A stretch of 64,000 nt of DNA, taken from Fidelibacterota bacterium (GTDB lineage Bacteria > Fidelibacterota > Marinisomatia > Marinisomatales > UBA1611). A model generated the notes under the pieces. It worked only from the letters and a program-made list of their open reading frames with translations, ran no database searches and was not told where the DNA came from. Both the position numbers and the translations under genes were made by a program. Location of the stretch: positions 1-64,000 of the forward strand of contig PAPB01000021.1 of NCBI GenBank assembly GCA_002708715.1. The letters are read 5' to 3'. Position 1 is the stretch's first letter. Each line of letters opens with the position of its first letter. Positions 61,841-64,000 of this stretch are shown here, piece by piece.

Positions 61841-64000
61841 TTATTTATATATTGCTTTTATCCAAGTTATAATTTTTTTATCTAAGTTCGATTTCTCATT
61901 TACTTGAATTTCAATTTTTGTAAAAAACCCCTTTCCATTATACCACATCCTTACTTCTCCATATTGTGAGTCACTATTAATTCTAAATAAATCTTGATAA
62001 GGATGGGATGAAATAAAATCTATGTTAAATCCATCTTTATGTGCATTCTTAATCCAAGTTTTATATACATCACCTCTAAAATCAGAAGGAAAAACCGAAG
62101 ATTTATTATTATTTTGGAATTCATTGAATAGTCTATTGATTTTATTATTTAAATATTTTATATCAACACCTCCATTATCTTCAATTCGTATCGAAGATAC
62201 TGAACCATTATCTTTTTTTCCTTTGTTGTAAATTTCAAAAATTATATCTGTGTTTTCATCACCCTTTTTAAAGAAATGTATTTTTGTAAGATAATCACTT
62301 TTTTTATTTATTTCTCTTATATAAATCATTTCATTAGATAGTAATTTTGATAATTCACACACTGCACCAATAACATTATCATTGTCTAATGATGATACTA
62401 TTGATTGATAATCATTTGGAATAACGTAATTATTATACATCAAAAGTATTTTTTTGCTGCTTATTAAATTTTTTGTTAATGAATTATCTATATCAAAAGA
62501 AGATTTATAGAATGGATGAACTTTTTGACTATTAACAACATAGCAAACAGATGTTGATGTCAAGGCGGAGTATAACCATCGAAAGTATTCTACATTTGCA
62601 ATACCTTTACTTTCTCCATAATCAGCATTAAGAATTACTTTAGAAAATTGTGACCCTATAGCTTTATGAACTGTTATTGCCCACCCGTACCTTGCATAAA
62701 TGGCATTGGCAAAAGGATCATTCATTCTTATTAACCGAATAATATTTTGTCTATATTTCTTTTTATAGTTTCTAACAATTTTCCTTTTTTTCCTTTTTAT
62801 ATCTTCTAATAAAGTTTTAACCCTTTCACCACTGGCTAATTTTTCTATTAGTTCAGATTCTAATGAGCCTGTTTGTATATAATTATTATCATTAATAAGG
62901 TTTAAGTAAAATTCAGATTTTTTGAATGGATGTTCTTTTTCATAATCTTTAATTCTTTCATTTAATAATATCCTAAAGGCAATTTGCTCCTCTTTGGATA
63001 AATAATTATCATCAGATATTAGATAGTTATCTAAAAGCCATACCTCAACTTCTTTCTTATGTATCAAACTATTACATTGCACCTTGACCTTTGTAAATTT
63101 TAATATGATAGGTTTTAAATCATTTTTCTTTAAGAATTGTTCGTATTCTACTCTTTCAACTATTTCCTGAACGTAAAGAAACATTCCACTATTTAATTTG
63201 GTAGGACTACCAAAGCCAGTTAAATCTGGTATATTAATATTATTATTGATTATTAATAAATCCCCTTTGTTTAATTCTTCGCCATTTTTCAAACAATTTA
63301 ATTTTACCAATTTATTGATTTTCTTCGCATCCTTGTTCTTATAAACAAGATTAATATGCTTTGGTTCTTGTGCTAAATTGTCTTTAAACCACAATTGAAT
63401 ATAATTTTCAGTTTCCTTTTGTTCAATTTGGACAAGTTCATCATTTTTCCAATGGTATTGGAGTAAATTAAAATTTTCATTTTTAATGTTAAGAGCAATT
63501 TTTGTCCTCATTCCTAAAATACCATCATGATTGTTCTCATTTGGTTCATCCTCATGGGAAATAATTTCACCATTATACAAATCCTGTAATGTTTTTATAT
63601 TTAATGAACAGTCCTCATATCGCCCATATGTTATAGAATATGGGTCACCAATAAAGATAATTTTCCTTTTGTTCTTTTCGATATTTAAGAAATTCATTAA
63701 ATCTTCCAAAAGCCTACCTGATCCAAATCTTAATAGATCTGATTGCTGAAGAGACCTGGATATTAAATGAGCTTCATGTATCACTATTAAAGATGCATTA
63801 TCAATTTCATTATCTGTTTTGATTGGTACAATTTCTCTTATCTCTTGAGTCCTGCTCTCTTCCTCAGTTTGAATTTCCTCATCGTTGTTTTCTAATATTG
63901 GATCACCGCCATAAATTGCACTAAAACAACTTTGGAGACTCATGTCTAATCGATTTCTTAATTTTCCACATATTCTTGAAGAATATCCCCATACTTCAGA
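61841..64000 (-). CDS. Degenerate SF1 helicase-like protein (5' partial)
   Basis: The frame is open to the right edge (SEVWGYSSRICGKLRNRLD precedes the first Met at 63943), so the N-terminus with the P-loop is outside. Seen are Walker B (SLIVIHEAHLISR, where the usual Asp is His), motif III-like IIFIGDPYSIT near residue 95 counting from that Met, and the UvrD/RecD-type C-terminal block ARYGWAITVHKAIGSQFSKVIL near 425. The late motif usually ending in T-R reads LYSALTSTS. A C-terminal domain of about 200 residues is unrecognised. DNA unwinding activity is therefore uncertain. Confidence 0.75.
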   Translation of the reverse strand, partial: SEVWGYSSRICGKLRNRLDMSLQSCFSAIYGGDPILENNDEEIQTEEESRTQEIREIVPIKTDNEIDNASLIVIHEAHLISRSLQQSDLLRFGSGRLLEDLMNFLNIEKNKRKIIFIGDPYSITYGRYEDCSLNIKTLQDLYNGEIISHEDEPNENNHDGILGMRTKIALNIKNENFNLLQYHWKNDELVQIEQKETENYIQLWFKDNLAQEPKHINLVYKNKDAKKINKLVKLNCLKNGEELNKGDLLIINNNINIPDLTGFGSPTKLNSGMFLYVQEIVERVEYEQFLKKNDLKPIILKFTKVKVQCNSLIHKKEVEVWLLDNYLISDDNYLSKEEQIAFRILLNERIKDYEKEHPFKKSEFYLNLINDNNYIQTGSLESELIEKLASGERVKTLLEDIKRKKRKIVRNYKKKYRQNIIRLIRMNDPFANAIYARYGWAITVHKAIGSQFSKVILNADYGESKGIANVEYFRWLYSALTSTSVCYVVNSQKVHPFYKSSFDIDNSLTKNLISSKKILLMYNNYVIPNDYQSIVSSLDNDNVIGAVCELSKLLSNEMIYIREINKKSDYLTKIHFFKKGDENTDIIFEIYNKGKKDNGSVSSIRIEDNGGVDIKYLNNKINRLFNEFQNNNKSSVFPSDFRGDVYKTWIKNAHKDGFNIDFISSHPYQDLFRINSDSQYGEVRMWYNGKGFFTKIEIQVNEKSNLDKKIITWIKAIYK

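Larger units (their letters stand above)
60962..64000. mobile_element. Start of a probable integrative element (continues past the window)
   Basis: With the tRNA fragment on the minus strand and its 3' end facing left, the element should lie to the right, and an intact tRNA-Pro should lie at its far end. The two genes present (DUF4230-like, degenerate SF1 helicase) are accessory types, unlike the genes on the left. No integrase is visible inside the window. Confidence 0.5.

Noticed and set aside
60962-64000. Antiphage defence island
   Set aside because: A degenerate helicase and a DUF4230-like gene at an attachment site are compatible with defence, but no nuclease, toxin or known defence pair is visible in the window.
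1-64000. CRISPR array, rRNA operon or insertion-sequence transposase
   Set aside because: No regular short repeats with spacers, no rRNA-like stretches and no DDE or HUH transposase motifs were seen on either strand.

Overview
The window is AT-rich, densely packed bacterial DNA. Several large secreted proteins end in the C-terminal tail with a YPNPFNP core, followed by an Ig-like strand pattern and a basic last few residues. This is typical of type IX-secretion-like or FlgD-like sorting in the Fibrobacterota-Chlorobiota-Bacteroidota group and its relatives. With a GldA/GldF/GldG-like transporter, weak Shine-Dalgarno use and many TTG starts, this points to a marine Marinimicrobia (Neomarinimicrobiota)-like genome. 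That assignment is inference; no rRNA is present to test it.

Left part (1-20 kb): the 3' end of a sorted surface protein, a tRNA-Arg(CCG), an inositol-phosphatase/AGCS-transporter pair, then a forward run with RNase HII and signal peptidase I. A K+ channel gene follows, cut off at its selectivity filter. Next comes a leftward signalling operon: leuS, a 1645-residue periplasmic-propeller hybrid histidine kinase, a CheY-like receiver, and a receiver/adenylate cyclase fusion carrying two copies of the kinase's dimerisation helix region.

Middle part (20-40 kb): a forward GldA/F/G-like ABC operon with a DUF4340 protein and a GroES-like protein. Then a run of about sixteen tightly packed leftward genes (39.9 kb down to 24.4 kb): a TPR lipoprotein, pyrD, trmL, rlpA, a diacylglycerol-kinase-like gene, cdsA, then a conserved-looking but functionally unassigned block. 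The block holds a GlmL/MutL-type ATPase, a barrel-sandwich protein, a small helical protein and four membrane proteins. It is followed by a gene without a standard start codon, a sirtuin and an S9 peptidase. No cobalamin mutase accompanies the MutL-like gene, so this block is the best candidate here for an undescribed system.

Right part (40-61 kb): mostly small housekeeping or envelope genes (BolA, TerB-like, DUF1232, PAP2, SDR, an apt/nucleosidase adenine-salvage pair), sorted surface proteins, and a short surface-modification group (SGNH hydrolase, methyltransferase, DUF5989). At 56.9, 58.2 and 60.9 kb lie three same-orientation fragments of a tRNA-Pro 3' half in increasing states of preservation. 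They separate a sulfotransferase-like gene, a purple-acid-phosphatase-like gene and a final region with a DUF4230-like gene and a degenerate SF1 helicase. This looks like repeated integration at a tRNA-Pro gene, with the newest element starting near 60,962 and leaving the window on the right.
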